64,000 nucleotides of DNA from Thysanoteuthis rhombus. Lineage: Eukaryota > Mollusca > Cephalopoda > Oegopsida > Thysanoteuthidae. Under the pieces are notes generated by a model, which saw nothing but the letters and a program-made list of their open reading frames with translations, ran no database searches and had not been told where the DNA came from. Where the stretch lies: assembly GCA_963457665.1 (NCBI GenBank), contig OY735224.1, positions 47,506,811-47,570,810 of the forward strand, read 5' to 3'. A program made the position numbers and the translations under genes. Below are positions 33,401 through 46,439 of the stretch, in pieces; position 1 is the stretch's first letter, and every line of letters begins with the position of its first letter.

Positions 33401-36400
33401 CAATGTTTCAATGGTTTGTAAAAACTTTCTTGAATGTAATAAAAAAAAAAGATTGATTTTCCAAAGTGTTCATAATCAAGCGTTGAAAGGAAGCCTCAGA
33501 AGCAATGTTTCAATGGTTTTTAAATACACCTTTGAATGTAATTAAAAAAAAGTCTGATTTTCCAAAGAGTTCTTAACCAAGCCTGGAAGGGAAGCCTCAG
33601 AAGCAATGTTTCACTGGTTTTTAACAACTTTCTTGAATGTAATAAAAAAAAGGGATGGATTTCCCAAAGTGTTCATAACCAAGCCTTGAAATGAAGCCTC
33701 AAACGAAATGTTTCAATGGTTTTTAACAACTTTCTTGAATGTAATAAAAAAAATGGATTGATTTTCCAAAGTGTTCATAACCAAGCGTTGAAGGGAAGCC
33801 TCAGAAGCAATGTTTCAATGGCTTTTAACAACTTTCTTGAATGTAATAAAAAAAAAAGATTGATTTTCCAAAGTGTTCATAACCAAGCCTTGAAGGGAAG
33901 CCTCAAAAGAAATGTTTCAATGGTTTTTAACAACTACCTAGAATGTAAAAAAAAAAGGATTGATTTTCCAAAGTGTTCATAACCAAGCCTTGAAGGGAAG
34001 CCTCAGAAAAAATGTTTCAATAGTTTTTAAAAACTTTCTTTATTGTAATAAAAAAAAAGGATTGATTTTCAAAAGTGTTCATAACCAAGTGTTGAAGGGA
34101 AGCCTCAGAAGCAATGTTTCAATGGTTTTTAACTACTTTCTTGAATGTAATAAAAAAAAAGATTGATTTTCCAAACTGTTCATAACCAAGCGTTGAAGGA
34201 AAGCCTCAGAAGCAATGTTTCAATCGTTCTTAACAACTTTCTTGAATGTAATAAAAAGAAAGATTGATTTTCCAAAGTGTCCATATCGAAGCCTTGGAGG
34301 GAAGCCTCATAAAAATGTTTCAATGGTTTTTAACATCTTTTTCGATGTAATAAGAAAAAAAGGATTGATTCACAAAAGTTTTTCATAAACAAGCCTTGGA
34401 AAAAAGACACAGAAGCAATGTTTCAATGGTTTGTAAAAACTTTCTTGAATGTAATAAAAAAAAAAGATTGATTTTCCAAAGTGTTCATAATCAAGCGTTG
34501 AAAAGAAGCCTCAGAAGCAATGTTTCAATGGTTTTTAAATACTCCCTTGAATGTAATTAAAAAAAAGTTTGATTTTCCAAAGAGTTCTTAACCAAGCGTT
34601 GAAGGGAAGCCTCAGGAGCAATGTTTCAATGGTTTTTAACAACTTTCTTGAATGTAATAAAAAAAAAGATTGATTTTCCACAGTGTTCATAACCAAGCCT
34701 GGAAGGGAAGCCTCAGAAGCAATATTTCACTGGTTTTTAACAACTTTCTAGAATGTAATAAAAAAAAAAGATTGATTTTCCAAAGTGTTCATAACCAAGC
34801 CTTGAAATGAAGCCTCAAACGAAATGTTTCAATGGTTTTTAACAACTTTCTTGAATGTAATAAAAAAAATGGATTGATTTTCCAAAGTGTTCATAACCAA
34901 GCGTTGAAGGGAAGCCTCAAAAGCAATGTTTCAATGGTTTTGAACAACTTTCTTGAATGTAATAAAAAAAAAAGATTGATTTTCCAAAGTGTTCATAACC
35001 AAGCCTGGAAGGGAAGCGTCAGAAGCAATGTTTCAATGGTTTTTAACAACTTTCTTGAATGTAATAAAAAAAAAGATTGATTTTCCAAAGTGTTCATAAC
35101 CAAACCTTGAAGGGAAGCCTCAGAAGAAATGTTTCAATGGTTTTTAAAAACTTTCTTTATTGTAATAAAAAGAAAGGATTGATTTTCCAAAGTGTTCATA
35201 ACCAAGTGTTGAAGGGAAGCCTCAGAAGCAATGTTTCAATGGTTTTTAACTACTTTCTTGAATGTAATAAAAAAAAAGATTGATTTTCTAAAGTGTTCAT
35301 AACCAAGCGTTGAAGGAAAGCCTCAGAAGCAATGTTTCAATCGTTTTTAACAACTTTCTTGAATGTAATAAAAAGAAGGATTGATTTTCCAAAGTGTCCA
35401 TATCAAAACCTTGGAGGGAAGCCTCATAAAAATGTTTCAATGGTTTTTAACATCTTTTTCGATGTAATAAGAAAAAAAAGATTGATTCACAAAAGTTTTC
35501 ATAAACAAGCCTTGGAAAAGAGACACAGAAGCAATATTTCAATGGTTTATAAAAACTTTCTTGAATGTAATAAAAAAAAAGATTGATTTTCCAAAAAGTT
35601 CTTAACCAAACCTTGAGGAGAAGCCTCAGAAGCAATGTTTCAATGGTTTTTAAATACTCCCTTGAATGTAATTAAAAAAAAGTTTGATTTTCCAAAGTGT
35701 TCATAACCAAGCCTGGAAGGGAAGCCTCAAAAGAAATGTTTCACTGGTTTTTAACAACATTCCTGAATGTAATAAAAAAAAGGGATGGATTTTCCAAACT
35801 GTTCATAACCAAGCTTTGAAGGTAAGCCTCAGAAGCAATGTTCCAATATTTTTAACAACTTTCTTGAATGTGATAAAAAAAAGGAATGATTTTCCAAAGT
35901 GTTCATAACCAAGCGTTGAAGTGAAGCCTCAGAAGCAATGTTTCAATGGTTTTTAACAACTTTCTTGAATGTAATAAAAAAAAAGATTGATTTTCCATAG
36001 AGTTCTTAACCAAGCCTTGAGGAGAAAGCCTCAGAAGCAATGTTTCAATGGTTTTTAACAACTTTCTTGAATGTAATAAAAAAAAAAAATGTTTTTCCAT
36101 AGTGTTCATAACCAAGCGTTGAAGGGAAGCCTCAGGAGCAATGTTTCAATGGTTTTTAACAACTTTCTTGAATGTAATAAAAAAAAAGATTGATTTTCCA
36201 AACTGTTCATAACCAAGCGTTGATGGGAAGCCTCAGAAGCAATGTTTCGATGGCTTTCAAGAACTTTCTTGAATGTAATAAAAAAAAAGAATTGATTTTC
36301 CAAAGTGTTCATAACCAAGCGTTGAAGGAAAGCCTCAGAAGCAATGTTTCAATGGTTTTTAACAACATTCTTGAATGTAATAGAAAAAAAAGATTGATTT

Positions 36401-39142
36401 TCCATAGTGTTCATAACCAAGCCTTGAAGGGAAGCCTCAGAATAAATGTTTCAGTGGTTTTTAACAACTTTCTTGAATGTAATAAAAAAAAAGATTGATT
36501 TTCCAAACTGTTCATAACCAAGGGTTGAAGGGAAGCGTCAGAAGCAATGTTTCAATGGTTTTTAACAACTTTTTTGAATGTAATAAAAAAAAAGGATTGA
36601 TTTTCCAAACTGTTCATAACCAAGCGTTGAAGGGAAGCCTCAGAAGCAATGTTTCAATGGCTTTTAAGAACTTTCTTGAATGTAATAAAAAAAAAGATTG
36701 ATTTTCCAAAGTGTTCATAACCAAGCGTTGAAGGGAAGCCTCAGAAGCAATGTTCCAATAGTTTTTAATAACTTTTTAGAATGTAATAAAAAGAAAGGAT
36801 TGATTTTCCAAAGTGTTCATAACCAAACCATGAAGGGAAGCCTCAGAAGAAATGTTTCAATGGTTTTTAACAACTTTCTTTAATGTAATAAAAAGAAAGG
36901 AATGATTTTCCAAAGTGTTCTTAACGAAGCCTTGAAGGGAAGCATCAGAAGAAATGTTTCAATGGTTTTTAACAACTTTCTTTATTGTAATAAAAAGAAA
37001 AGGTTGATTTTCCAAAGTGTTCGTAACAAAGCGTTGAAAGGAAGCCTCAGAAGCAATGTTTCAATGGTTTTTAACAACTTTTTTGAATGTAATAAAAAAA
37101 AAAGATTGATTTTCCAAAGTGTTCATAACCAAGCATTGAAGGGAAGCCTCAGAAGCAGTGTTTCAATGGTTTTTAACAACTTTCTTTATTGTAATAAAAA
37201 GAAAGGATTGATTTTCCAAAGTGTTCATAACCAAGCGTTGAAAGGAAGCCTCAGAAGCAATGTTTCCATGGTTTTTAACAACTTTTTTGAATGTAATAAA
37301 AAAAAAAGATTGATTTTCCAAAGTGTTCATAACCAAGCATTGAAGGGAAGCCTCAGAAGCAGTGTTTCAATGGTTTTTAACAACTTTCTTGAATGTAATA
37401 AAAAAAAAAGATTGATTTCCCAAAGTGTTCATAACCAAGCCTGGAAGGGAAGCCTCAAAAGCAATGTTTCAATGGTTTTTAACAACTTTCTTGAATGCAA
37501 TAAAAAAAAAATATTGATTTTCCAAAGTGTTCATAACCAAGCCTGGAAGGGAAGCCTCAGAAGCAATGTTTCACTGGTTTTCAACAACTTTCTTGAATGT
37601 AATAAAAAAAAGGGATGGATTTTCCAAAGTGTTCATAACCAAGCCTTGAAGGGAAGCCTCAAACGAAATGTTTCAATGGTTTTTAACAACTTTCTTGAAT
37701 GTAATAAAAAAAAAGGGATGGATTTTCCAAAGTGTTCATAACCAAGCCTTGAAGGGAAGCCTCAAACGAAATGTTTCAATGGTTTTTAACAACTTTCTTG
37801 AATGTAATAAAAAAAAGGGAGGGATTTTCCAAAGTGTCCCTAACCAAGCCTTGAAGGGAAGCCTCAAACAAAATGTTTCAATGGTTTTTAACAACTTTCT
37901 TGAATGTAATAAAAAAAAAGGATTGATTTTCCAAAGTGTTCATAACCAAGCGTTGAAGTGAAGCCTCAGAAGCAATGTTTCAATGGTTTTTAACGACTTT
38001 CTTGAATGTAATAAAAAAAAAGATTGATTTTCCATAGAGTTCTTAACCAAGCCTTGAGGAGAAAGCCTTAGAAGCAATGTTTCAATGGTTTTTCACAACT
38101 TTCTTGAATGTAATAAAAAAAAAAGATTGATTTTCCATAGAGTTCTCAACCAAGCCTTGAGGAGAAAGCCTCAGAAGCAATGTTTCAATGGTTTTTAACA
38201 ACTTTCTTGAATGTAATAAAAAAAAAAGATTGATTTTCCAAAGTGTTCATAACCAAACGTTGAAGGGAAGCCTCAGAAGCAATGTTTCAATGGTTTTTAA
38301 CAATTTTTCTGAATGTAATAATAAAAAAGATTGATTTTCCAAAGGGTTCTTAACCAAACCTTGAGGAGAAGCCTCATAAGCAATATTTCAATGGTTTTTA
38401 ACAACTTTCTTGAATGCAATAAAAAAAAAAGATTGATTTTCCAAAGTGTTCATAACCAAGCCTTGAAGGGAAGCCTCAGAAGCGATGTTCCAATAGTTTT
38501 TAATAACTTTCTTTAATGTAATAAAAAAAAGGATTGATTTTCCAAAGTGTTCATAACCGAGCCTTGAAGGGAAGAATCAGAAGAAATGTTTCAATGGTTT
38601 TTAACAACTTTCTTGGATGTAATAAAAAAAAAGATTGATTTTCCAAAGTGTTCATAACCAAGCCTGGAAGGGAAGCCTCAGAAGCAATGTTTCACTGGTT
38701 TCTAACAACTTTCTTGAATGTAATAAAAAAAAGGGATGGATTTTCCAAAGTGTTCATAACCAAGCCTTGAAGGGAAGCCTCAAAAGAAATGTTTCAATGG
38801 TTTTTAACAACTTTCTTGAATGAAATAAAAAAAAAAAATTGATTTTCCAAAGTGTTCTTAACAAAGCCTGGAAGGGAAGCCTCAGAAGCAATGTTTCAAT
38901 GGTTTTTAACAACTTTCTTGAATGTAATAAAAAAAAAGATTGATTTTCCAAAGTGTTCATAACCAAGCCTTGAAGGGAAGCCTCAGAAGCAATGTTTCAA
39001 TGGTTTTAAACAACTTTCTTGAATGTAATAAAAAAAAAGGATTGATTTTCCAAAGTGTTCATAACCAAGCTTTGAAGTAAAGCCCCAGAAGCAATGTTTC
39101 AATGGTTTTTAACAACTTTTTTGAATGTAATAAAGAAAAAGA

Positions 39143-42100
39143 TTGATTTTCCAAAGAGTTCTTAACCAAGCCTTGAAAGGAAGCCTCAGAAGCAATGTTT
39201 CAATGGTTTTCAACAACTTTCTTGAATGTAATAAAAAAAAAAGATTGATTTTCCAAAGTGTTCATAACCAAGCGTTGAAGGTAAGCATCAAAAGAAATGT
39301 TCCAATAGTTTTTAATAACTTTCTTTAATGTAATAAAAAAAAAGATTGATTTTCCAAAGTGTTCATAACCAAGCCTGGAAGGGAAGCCTCAGAAGCAATG
39401 TTTCACTGGTTTTTAACAACTTTCTTGAATGTAATATAAAGAAAGGATTGATTTTCCAAAGTGTTCATAACCAAGCCTTGAAAAAAAGCCTCAGAAGCAA
39501 TGTTTCCATGGTTTTTAACAACTTTCTCGAATGTAATTAAAAAAAAAGATTGATTTTCCAAAGTGTTCATAACCAAGCGTTGAAGGGAAGCCACAGAAGC
39601 AGTGTTTCAATGGTTTTTAACAACTTTCTTGAATGTAATAAAAAAAAAAGATTGATTTTCCAAAGTGTTCATAACCAAGCCTGGAAGGGAAGCCTCAAAA
39701 GAAATGTTTCACTGGTTTTTAACAACATTCCTGAATGTAATAAAAAAAAGGGATGGATTTTCCAAACTGTTCATAACCAAGCTTTGAAGGTAAGCCTCAG
39801 AAGCAATGTTCCAATATTTTTAACAACTTTCTTGAATGTAATAAAAAAAAGGAATGATTTTCCAAAGTGTTCATAACCAAGCGTTGAAGTGAAGCCTCAG
39901 AAGCAATGTTTCAATGGTTTTTAACAACTTTCTTGAATGTAATAAAAAAAAAGATTGATTTTCCATAGAGTTCTTAACCAAGCCTTGAGGAGAAAGCCTC
40001 AGAAGCAATGTTTCAATGATTTTTAACAACTTTCTTGAATGTAATAAAAAAAAAAAAATTGATTTTCCATAGAGTTCTTAACCAAGCCTTGAGGAGAAAG
40101 CCTCAGAAGCAATGTTTCAATGGTTTTTAACAACTTTCTTGAATGTAATAAAAAAAAAAGATTGATTTTCCAAAGTGTTCATAACCAAGCCTTGATGGGA
40201 AGCCTTAGAAGCAATGTTCCAATAGTTTTTAACAATTTTTCTGAATGTAATAATAAAAAAGATTGATTTTCCAAAGGGTTCTTAACCAAACCTTGAGGAG
40301 AAGCCTCAGAAGCAATATTTCAATGGTTTTTAACAACTTTCTTGAATGCAATAAAAAAAAAGGATTGATTTTCCAAAGTGTTCATAACCAAGCCTTGATG
40401 GGAAGCCTCAGAAGCGATGTTCCAATAGTTTTTAATAACTTTCTTTAATGTAATAAAAAAAAGGATTGATTTTCCAAAGTGTTCATAACTAAGCCTTGAA
40501 GGGAAGAATCAGAAGAAATGTTTCAATGGTTTTTAACAACTTTCTTGGATCTAATAAAAAAAAAGATTGATTTTCCAAAGTGTTCATAACCAAGCCTGGA
40601 AGGGAAGCCTCAGAAGCAATGTTTCACTGGTTTTTAAAAACTTTCTTGAATGTAATAAAAAAAAAGGATTGATTTTCCAAAGTGTTCATAACCAAGACTT
40701 GAAGGGAAACTTCAGAAGCAATGTTTCAATGGTTTTTATCAACTTTCTTGAATGTAATATAAAGAAAGGATAGATTTTCCAAAGTGTTCGTAACCAAGCC
40801 TTGAAAAGAAGCCTCAGAAGCAATGTTTCCATGGTTTTTAACAACTTTCTCGAATGTAATAAAAAAAAAAGATTGATTTTCCAAAGTGTTCATAACCAAG
40901 CGTTGAAGGGAAGCCTCAGAAGCAGTGTTTCAATGGTTTTTAACAACTTTCTTGAATGTAATAAAAAAAAAAGATTGATTTTCCAAAGTGTTCATAACCA
41001 AGCCCTGAAGGGAAGCCTCAGAAGAAATGTTTCAATGGTTTTTAACAACTTTCTTGAATGTAATGAAAAGAAAGGATTGATTTTCCAAAGTGTTCTGAAC
41101 CAAGCCTGGAAGGGAAGCCTCAGAAGAAATGTTTCAATGGTTTTTAACAACTTTTTTGAATGTAATAAAAAAAAAGATTGATTTTCCGGAAGGTTCTTAA
41201 CCAAAAATTGAGGAGAAGCCTCAGAAGCAATGTTTCAATGGTTTTTAACAACTTTCTTGAATGTAATAAAAAAAAAGATTGATTTTCCATAGAGTTCTTA
41301 ACCAAGCCTTGAGGAGACGCTTCAGAAGCAATGTTTCAATGGTTTTTAACAATTTTCTCGAATGTAATAAAAAAAAAGATTGATTTTCCATAGAGTTCTT
41401 AACAGAGCCTTGAAGGGAAGCCTCAAAAGAAATGTTTCAATGGTTTTTAACAACTTTATTGAATGTAATAAAAAAAAAGGATTGATTTTCTAAAGTGTTT
41501 ATAACCAAGCCTTGAAGGGAAGCCTTAGAAGCAATGTTCCAATAGTTTTTAATAACTTTCTTTAATGTAATAAAAAGAAAGGATTGATTTTCCAAAGTGT
41601 TCATAAGCAATCCTTGAAGGGAGGCATCAGAAGAAATGTTTAAATGGTTTTTAACAGCTTTTTTAATGTAATAAGAAGAAAGGAATGATTTTCCAAAGTG
41701 TTCATAACCAAGCGTTGAATGGAAGCCTCAGAAGCAATGTTTCAATGGTTTTTAACAACTTTCTTGAATGTAATATAAAGAAAGGATTGATTTTCCAAAG
41801 TGTTCATAACCAAGCGTTGAAAGGACGCTTCAGAAGCAATGTTTCAATGGTTTTTAACAACTTTTTTGAATGTAATAAAAAAAAAAGATTGATATTCCAA
41901 AGTGTTCATAACCAAGCGTTGAAGGGAAGCCTCAGAAGCAGTGTTTCAATGGTTTTTAACAACTTTCTTGAGTGTAATAAAAAAAAAGGATTGATTTCCC
42001 AAATTGATCATAACCAAGCGTTGAAGGGAAGCCTCAGAAGCAATGTTTCAATGGTTTTTAACAATTTTCTTGAATGTAATAAAAAAAAAAATTGATTTTC

Positions 42101-45100
42101 CAAAGAGTTCTTCAACAAACCTTGAAGGGAAGCCTCAGAAGCAATGTTTCAATGGTTTTTAACAACTTTCTTGAATGTAATAAAAAAAACGGATTGATTT
42201 TCCAAAGTGTTCATAACCAAGCATTGAGGGGAAGCCTCAGAAGCAGTGTTTCAATGGTTTTTAACAACTTTTTGAGTGTAATAAAAAAAAAGGATTGATT
42301 TTCCAAAGTGTTCATAACCAAGCGTTGAAGGGAAGCCTCACAAGCAATGTTTCAATTGTTTTTTACAACTTTCTTGAATGTATTAAAAAAAAGGGATGGA
42401 TTTTCCAAAGTGTTCATAACCTAGCTTTGAAGGGAAGCCTCAGAAGCAATGTTTCACTGGTTTTTAACAACTTTCTTTATTGTAATAAAAAGAAAGGATT
42501 GATTTTCCAAAGTGTTCTTAACCAAGTGTTGAAGGGAAGCCTCAGGAGCAATGTTTCAATGGTTTTTAACAACTTTCTTGAGTGTAATAAAAAAAAAGGA
42601 TTGATTTTCCAAAGTGTTCATAACCAAGCTTTGAAGGGAAGCCTCAGAAGCAATGTTTCACTGGTTTTTAACAACTTTCTTGAATGTAATAAAAAAAAAG
42701 ATTGATTTCCCAAAGAGTTCTTAACCAATCCTTGAAAGGAAGCCTCAGAAGCAATGTTTCAATGGATTTTAACAACTTTCTTTAATGTAATAAAAAAAAA
42801 GGATTGATTTTCCAAAGTATTCTTAACCAAACCTTGAAGGGAAGCCTCAAAAGCAATGTTTCAATGGATTTAACAACTTTCTTGAATGTAATAAAAAGAA
42901 AGGATTGATTTTCCAAAGTCAACTTTCTTGGATGTAATAAAAAAAAAGATTCATTTTCCAAAGTGTTCATAACCAAGCGTTGAAGGGAAGCCTCAGAAGC
43001 AATGTTTCACTGGTTTTTAACAACTTTCTTGAATGTAATAAAAAAAAGGGGATGGATTTTCCAAAGTGTTCATAACCAAGCGTTGAAGGGAAGCCTCAGA
43101 AGCAATGTTTCACTGGTTTTTAACAACTTTCTTGAATGTAATAAAAAAAAGGATTGATTTTCCAAAGTGTTCTTAACCAAGCCTGGAAGGGAAGCCTCAG
43201 AAGCAATGTTTCAATGGTTTTTAACAACTGTCTTGAATGTAATAAAAAAAAGGATTGATTTTCCAAAGTGTTCATAACCAAGCCTTGAAAAGAAGCCTCA
43301 GAAGCAATGTTTCAATGGTTTTTAACAACTTTCTTGAATGTAATAAAAAAAAGGGAGGGATTTTCCAAAGTGTCCATAACTAAGCCTTGAAGGGAAGCCT
43401 CAAACGAAATGTTTCAATGGTTTTTAACAACTTTCTTGAATGTAATAAGAAAAAAGATTGATTTTCCAAGGAGTTCTTAACCAAGCCTTGAGGAGAAGCC
43501 TCAGAAGCAATGTTTCAATGGTTTTTAACAACTTTCTTGAATGTAATAAAGAAAAGGATTGATTTCCCAAAGTGTTCATAACCAAGCGTTGAAGGGAAGC
43601 CTCAGAAGCAATGTTTCAATGGTTTTTAACAACTTTCTTGAATGTAATAAAAAAAAAGATTGATTTTCCAAAAGGTTCTTGACCAAACCTTGAGGAGAAG
43701 CCTTAGAAGCAATATTTCAATGGTTTTTAACAACTTTCTTGAATGTAATAAAAAAAAAGGATTGATTTTCCAAAGTGTTCATAACCAAGCGTTGAAGGGA
43801 AGCCTCAAAAGCAGTGTTTCAATGGTTTTTAACAACTTTTTTGAGTGTAATAAAAAAAAAGGATTGATTTTCCAAAGTGTTCATAACCAAGCTTTGAAGG
43901 GAAGCCTCAGAAGCAATGTTTCACTGGTTTTTAACAACTTTCTTGAATGTAATAAAAAAAAAGATTGATTTTCCAAAGAGTTCTTAACCAATCCTTGAAA
44001 GGAAGCCTCAGAAGCAATGTTTCAATGGATTTTAACAACTTTCTTGAATGTAATAAAAAAAAAGATTGATTTTCCTAAGTATTCTTAACCAAACCTTGAA
44101 GGGAAACCTCAAAAGCAATGTTTCAATGGATTTAACAACTTTCTTGAATGTAATAAAAAGAAAGGATTGATTTTCCAAAGTAAACTTTCTTGGATGTAAT
44201 AAAAAAAAAGATTCATTTTCCAAAGTGTTCATAACCAAGCGTTGAAGTGAAGCCTCAGAAGCAATGTTTCAATGGTTTTTAACAACTTTCTTGAATGTAA
44301 TAAAAAAAAAAGATTGATTTTCCAAAGTGTTCATAACCAAGCCTTGAAGGGAAGCCTCAAAAGAAATGTTTCAATGGTTTTTAACAACTTTTTTGAATGT
44401 AATAAAAAAAAAAGATTGATATTCCAAAGTGTTCATAACCAAGCCTGGAAGGGAAGCCTCAGAAGCAATGTTTCAATGGTTTTTAACAACTTTCTTGAAT
44501 GTAATAAAAAAAAAGATTGATTTTCCAAAGTGTTCATAACCAAGCCTTGAAGGGAAGCCTCAGAAGCAATGTTTCAATGGTTTTAAACAACTTTCTCGAA
44601 TGTAATAAAAAAAAAGGATTGATTTTCCAAAGTGTTCATAACCAAGCTTTGAAGTAAAGCCCCAGAAGCAATGTTTCAATGGTTTTTAACAACTTTTTTG
44701 AATGTAATAAAGAAAAAGATTGATTTTCCAAAGAGTTCTTAACCAAGCCTTGAAAGGAAGCCTCAGAAGCAATGTTTCAATGGTTTTCAACAACTTTCTT
44801 GAATGTAATAAAAAAAAAAGATTGATTTTCCAAAGTGTTCATAACCAAGCGTTGAAGGTAAGCATCAAAAGAAATGTTCCAATAGTTTTTAAAAACTTTC
44901 TTTAATGTAATAAAAAAAAAGATTGATTTTCCAAAGTGTTCATAACCAAGACTTGAAGGGAAGCCTCAGAAGCAATGTTTCACTGGTTTTTAACAACTTT
45001 CTTGAATGTAATATAAAGAAAGGATTGATTTTCCAAAGTGTTCATAACCAAGCCTTGAAAAAAAGCCTCAGAAGCAATGTTTCCATGGTTTTTAACAACT

Positions 45101-46250
45101 TTCTCGAATGTAATTAAAAAAAAAGATTGATTTTCCAAAGTGTTCATAACCAAGCGTTGAAGGGAAGCCTCAGAAGCAGTGTTTCAATGGTTTTTAACAA
45201 CTTTCTTGAATGTAATAAAAAAAAAAGATTGATTTTCCAAAGTGTTCATAACCAAGCCTGGAAGGGAAGCCTCAAAAGAAATGTTTCACTGGTTTTTAAC
45301 AACATTCCTGAATGTAATAAAAAAAAAAGATTGATTTTCCAAAGTGTTCATAACCAAGCTTTGAAGGTAAGCCTCAGAAGCAATGTTCCAATATTTTTAA
45401 CAACTTTCTTGAATGTAATAAAAAAAAGGAATGAATTTCCAAAGTGTTCATAACCAAGCGTTGAAGTGAAGCCTCAGAAGCAATGTTTCAATGGTTTTTA
45501 ACAACTTTCTTGAATGTAATAAAAAAAAAGATTGATTTTCCATAGAGTTCTTAACCAAGCCTTGAGGAGAAAGCCTCAGAAGCAATGTTTCAATGGTTTT
45601 TAACAACTTTCTTGAATGTAATAAAAAAAAGGATTGATTTTCCAAAGTGTTCTTAACCAAGCCTGGAAGGGAAGCCTCAGAAGCAATGTTTCAATGGTTT
45701 TTAACAACTGTCTTGAATGTAATAAAAAAAAGGATTGATTTTCCAAAGTGTTCATAACCAAGCCTTGAAAAGAAGCCTCAGAAGCAATGTTTCAATGGTT
45801 TTTAACAACTTTCTTGAATGTAATAAAAAAAAGGGAGGGATTTTCCAAAGTGTCCATAACCAAGCCTTGAAGGGAAGCCTCAAACGAAATGTTTCAATGG
45901 TTTTTAACAACTTTCTTGAATGTAATAAGAAAAAAGATTGATTTTCCAAGGAGTTCTTAACCAAGCCTTGAGGAGAAGCCTCAGAAGCAATGTTTCAATG
46001 GTTTTTAACAACTTTCTTGAATGTAATAAAGAAAAGGATTGATTTCCCAAAGTGTTCATAACCAAGCGTTGAAGGGAAGCCTCAGAAGCAATGTTTCAAT
46101 GGTTTTTAACAACTTTCTTGAATGTAATAAAAAAAAAGATTGATTTTCCAAAAGGTTCTTGACCAAACCTTGAGGAGAAGCCTTAGAAGCAATATTTCAA
46201 TGGTTTTTAACAACTTTCTTGAATGTAATAAAAAAAAAGGATTGATTTCC
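39143..46250. repeat. Nested segmental duplications in array C
   Basis: Diagnostic monomer series recur at fixed offsets. The block at 39,143-39,880 recurs at 44,720-45,450 (offset 5,577). A monomer with ACAACTGTCTTG at about 43,229 recurs at 45,709 (offset 2,480). A shortened monomer lacking over half its length (CCAAAGTCAACTTTCTTGG, about 42,918) recurs at about 44,179 (CCAAAGTAAACTTTCTTGG, offset about 1,261). Shared rare deletions make common descent of the blocks clear. Confidence 0.85.
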
Positions 46251-46439
46251 CAAAGTGTTCATAACCAAGCGTTGAAGTGAAGCCTCAGAAGCAATGTTCC
46301 AATGGTTTTTAATAACTTTCTTGAATGTAATAAAAAGAAAAGAATGATTTTCCAAAGTGTTCATAACCAAGCCTGGAAGGGAAGCCTCAAAAGCAATGTT
46401 TCAATGGTTTTTAACAACTTTCTTGAATGTAATAAAAAA

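Noticed and set aside
36902-37741. 279-codon plus-strand open frame in array C with a 34-residue repeat, as a repeat-protein gene
   Set aside because: The frame follows the 102-bp monomer. Its length depends on A-run length, and the same peptide appears broken in dozens of neighbouring monomers. No start context or gene structure is seen.
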